DNA of 64,000 nucleotides, taken from NCBI RefSeq assembly GCF_026239695.1, contig NZ_JAPIVS010000005.1, positions 248,001 through 312,000 on the forward strand. The letters are read 5' to 3'. Source of the stretch: Pedobacter sp. MC2016-15. GTDB lineage: Bacteria; Bacteroidota; Bacteroidia; Sphingobacteriales; Sphingobacteriaceae. Below are positions 62,451 through 64,000 of this stretch, piece after piece (position 1 is the stretch's first letter; each line of letters starts with the position of its first letter). The notes under the pieces were generated by a model. That model searched no databases. It had not been told where the DNA came from and saw only the letters and a program-made list of their open reading frames with translations. Position numbers and translations under genes: made by a program.

Positions 62451-62495
62451 GGCAAAAAAAAGAACTTAGCAAAACGCTAAGTTCTTTTTTTTTGC
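62451..62495. terminator. Bidirectional terminator
   Basis: GGCAAAAAAAAGAACTTAGC pairs with GCTAAGTTC and a T9 run closing with GCC (loop AAAAC), between the convergent SseB-like gene and mlaD. Confidence 0.9.
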
Positions 62496-62506
62496 CTGAG
62501 CCTTTT

Positions 62507-63517
62507 TTACTGAGGCTGCTGTTGCTCTTCCTGAGCTTTTTCTTTAGCCTTCTCCTCAGCCTTTGCTTTTTTCCTGAAGAAACCTCTCAGCAGGAAGTTA
62601 TGTTGCAGTGCCTCCATATTTTCATCTAGTTTCTTAGTGCTGGATTCCAGGTTGGAGACAGTAGTTTTTAATTTTGCACCAGTGGCTTCGTCATTCAGCA
62701 ATACGCCGACAGCATTTTTATCTGAAGTCAGTTTCTGACTGGTGGCATTTAGGTTACCTGTCATCTCTGAAGCAGAAGCAGCAGTAGCCTGTAAACTTTT
62801 TACTGCTGTCTTCAGGTTACTGAATACGGTTGTATCTGTAAGTAGTTCCGTGGCCAGTGTACCTTTGTTATTCAGTTTCGAAGTATATTGTGATATCGCT
62901 GAAGTCACCCTTGCAGTGGTAGCGGAAGCATTTTCCAGGTTTACCGACATCTGGCGCAGGCGGTCAGCCATTACAGAATCTGTCAGCAGTGCACCTAAGG
63001 CACCTTTTCCTTTTACCATTTCCGTACTAACTACTTTAAAATCATTGGTTATCGCCAGGATGTTCTTGTTGTTGTCCTGTAGTGTCTTCATGATATCATC
63101 CGGACCGAGTGCAGCTGCCACATCCAGTCTGTCGCCATCTTCCACAACCGGTGTGCCCGCCGGACCTGCGATGATTTCGATCATCTTATTTCCTATAAAT
63201 CCTTCAGAGCTTAATTTCGCCAGTGAGTTTTTATGGATATACTGCTGTGCTTTTTCTTCAACGTGCAGCGTTACCTCTACCTGGGCATTGCCATAGAAAG
63301 CAACTTTGCTTACTGTACCAATTTTAACACCCGAGAAAAACACGTTATTACCCGCTGTAATCCCGTTTACGTTGTTAAATATCGCTTTGAGAGTAATACT
63401 GCTGACAAATCGTTTTTGTTTTCCTCCCAAAGTAAGGACACCTGCAATAAAGATAATTACACCGATGACGATGAAAATTCCTACTATAATTGACCTTTTG
63501 TTTTCTGAAGCGCTCAT
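62507..63517 (-). CDS. mlaD: MlaD-family (MCE) substrate-binding protein
   Basis: Inner-membrane-anchored MCE protein that carries phospholipids between ABC permease and outer membrane. It has 336 residues. The membrane helix (IIVGIFIVIGVIIFIAGVLTLGG, about 10-32) precedes the MCE domain (about 40-120, VNGITAGNNVFFSGVKIGTV and LSSEGFIGNKMIEI). A long helical part and a Lys/Glu/Gln-rich tail (AKAEEKAKEKAQEEQQQ) follow. The start codon abuts the upstream stop (TAAATG), showing coupling with the ATPase gene. Confidence 0.93.
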   Translation of the reverse strand: MSASENKRSIIVGIFIVIGVIIFIAGVLTLGGKQKRFVSSITLKAIFNNVNGITAGNNVFFSGVKIGTVSKVAFYGNAQVEVTLHVEEKAQQYIHKNSLAKLSSEGFIGNKMIEIIAGPAGTPVVEDGDRLDVAAALGPDDIMKTLQDNNKNILAITNDFKVVSTEMVKGKGALGALLTDSVMADRLRQMSVNLENASATTARVTSAISQYTSKLNNKGTLATELLTDTTVFSNLKTAVKSLQATAASASEMTGNLNATSQKLTSDKNAVGVLLNDEATGAKLKTTVSNLESSTKKLDENMEALQHNFLLRGFFRKKAKAEEKAKEKAQEEQQQPQ

Positions 63518-64000
63518 TTATTTTGTAAAGTTATAATTGTAAAAAGATTGAACACGGGCATCTTCACTCGCAAAGACCTCCTCAAAGGTTCCCTGTATCG
63601 CAAATTGTCCGTCCAGTAGCATAGCAATTCTGTCGCCAGTTTCCTTGGCACAAGTCAGATCGTGTGTAATAATGATCGCTGTTGTTTTATATTTTTCCTG
63701 AACTTCGTTGATCAGGTTATTGATTTCAATACAGGTAATAGGATCCAGACCCGCCGTAGGTTCATCATATAACATGATCTCGGGTCTCAGGATCAGCGTT
63801 CTGGCAATACCAATCCGCTTTCTTTGACCGCCGGAAAGTTCCGAAGGCATCTGCTCAATCGTTTGCAGCAGACCTACGGCATCCAGCACGCTTTCTACTT
63901 CATCATTGATCTGGCTGCGTTTCAGGTTTCTTGAATTCCTTACCAATGGGAACTCCAGGTTTTCCCTCACAGTCATACTATCATACAGTGCACTGTTCTG
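63518..64000 (-). CDS. mlaF: MlaF-type ABC transporter ATPase (5' end beyond window)
   Basis: ATPase of the phospholipid (mla) transporter. The frame is open through base 64000; 160 codons including the stop are in the window and the N-terminal third with Walker A is missing. Visible are the Q-loop region QNSALYDSMTVRENLEFPL, the signature LSGGQRKRIGIARTL, Walker B IMLYDEPTAGLDPIT and the switch histidine in IIITHDLTCAKE. It is followed directly by mlaD; mlaE is expected just upstream, outside the window. Confidence 0.95.
   Translation of the reverse strand, partial: QNSALYDSMTVRENLEFPLVRNSRNLKRSQINDEVESVLDAVGLLQTIEQMPSELSGGQRKRIGIARTLILRPEIMLYDEPTAGLDPITCIEINNLINEVQEKYKTTAIIITHDLTCAKETGDRIAMLLDGQFAIQGTFEEVFASEDARVQSFYNYNFTK

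Noticed and set aside
62742-63296. A 184-codon open frame on the plus strand opposite mlaD
   Set aside because: Serine- and valine-rich shadow of a conserved MCE gene.

Overview
The window looks like a chromosomal segment of a Bacteroidota bacterium, most likely a Pedobacter-like member of the Sphingobacteriaceae. This is a judgement from gene content and promoter style, not from a database search. The signs are an SRAP/UmuD/UmuC cassette, a carboxypeptidase-regulatory-domain TonB receptor beside a beta-propeller phytase, GIN-domain and DUF885 proteins, a TPR/LuxR-type membrane regulator, a GH127 enzyme, many lipoproteins and TAnnTTTG promoter cores. No complete transposase, integrase, prophage or CRISPR array is visible.

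Layout. 1-5.0 kb: housekeeping genes (ruvB cut by the edge, a 3-hydroxyacyl-CoA dehydrogenase, pdxH, yqgE, purE-purK). 5.0-10.9 kb: a plus-strand run with a HI0933-type flavoprotein, recQ, a GIN-domain lipoprotein, a UMF1-type transporter and a LutA-like Fe-S protein. 11.2-14.9 kb: a complete class Ib ribonucleotide reductase operon, nrdHIEF, closed by a strong terminator. 15-19.5 kb: a 7TM histidine kinase, a beta-barrel protein, a free-methionine sulfoxide reductase and a flavin-nucleotide-binding protein. 19.7-30.3 kb: a cluster of mostly exported hydrolases and a signal-peptide-bearing acetolactate decarboxylase. 30.4-41.5 kb: a cytochrome c lipoprotein, a PAS protein with a histidine-kinase dimerisation helix but no ATPase domain, an alcohol dehydrogenase, an acyltransferase, and a phytate-use locus (TonB receptor, phytase, membrane TPR regulator).

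41.7-52.9 kb: small conserved proteins, a divergent DNA-damage cassette (SRAP peptidase against umuDC), GH127, peptide deformylase, a DUF892 protein, a BLUF photoreceptor, and a lipoprotein-antiporter pair. 53.0-58.6 kb is a visibly AT-richer accessory stretch. It opens with a 65-bp higher-order tandem repeat, a gene broken by two in-frame TAA codons, and a 209-bp inverted-repeat element. It then carries a lipoprotein, a GNAT, an HxlR/metallo-hydrolase pair with matching operators, and unknown membrane proteins, and it ends at the 3' end of a tRNA-Ser. 59-64 kb: AraC regulator, SDR protein, ferritin, an SseB-like protein, and the start of an mla lipid-transport operon.

The most notable observations are as follows. 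(1) A nested hairpin element occurs twice (3.2 and 19.6 kb), in opposite orientation, both times between convergent genes, with a conserved core and a compensatory base-pair change. (2) The UmuD homologue keeps its cleavage site, but both catalytic residues are replaced (Ser to Cys, Lys to Arg). (3) The SDR at 60 kb has its YxxxK motif changed to HxxxR. (4) There is a repeat, pseudogene and MITE-like block at 53 kb. (5) Well-formed paired operators lie between the HxlR regulator and its divergent metallo-hydrolase.
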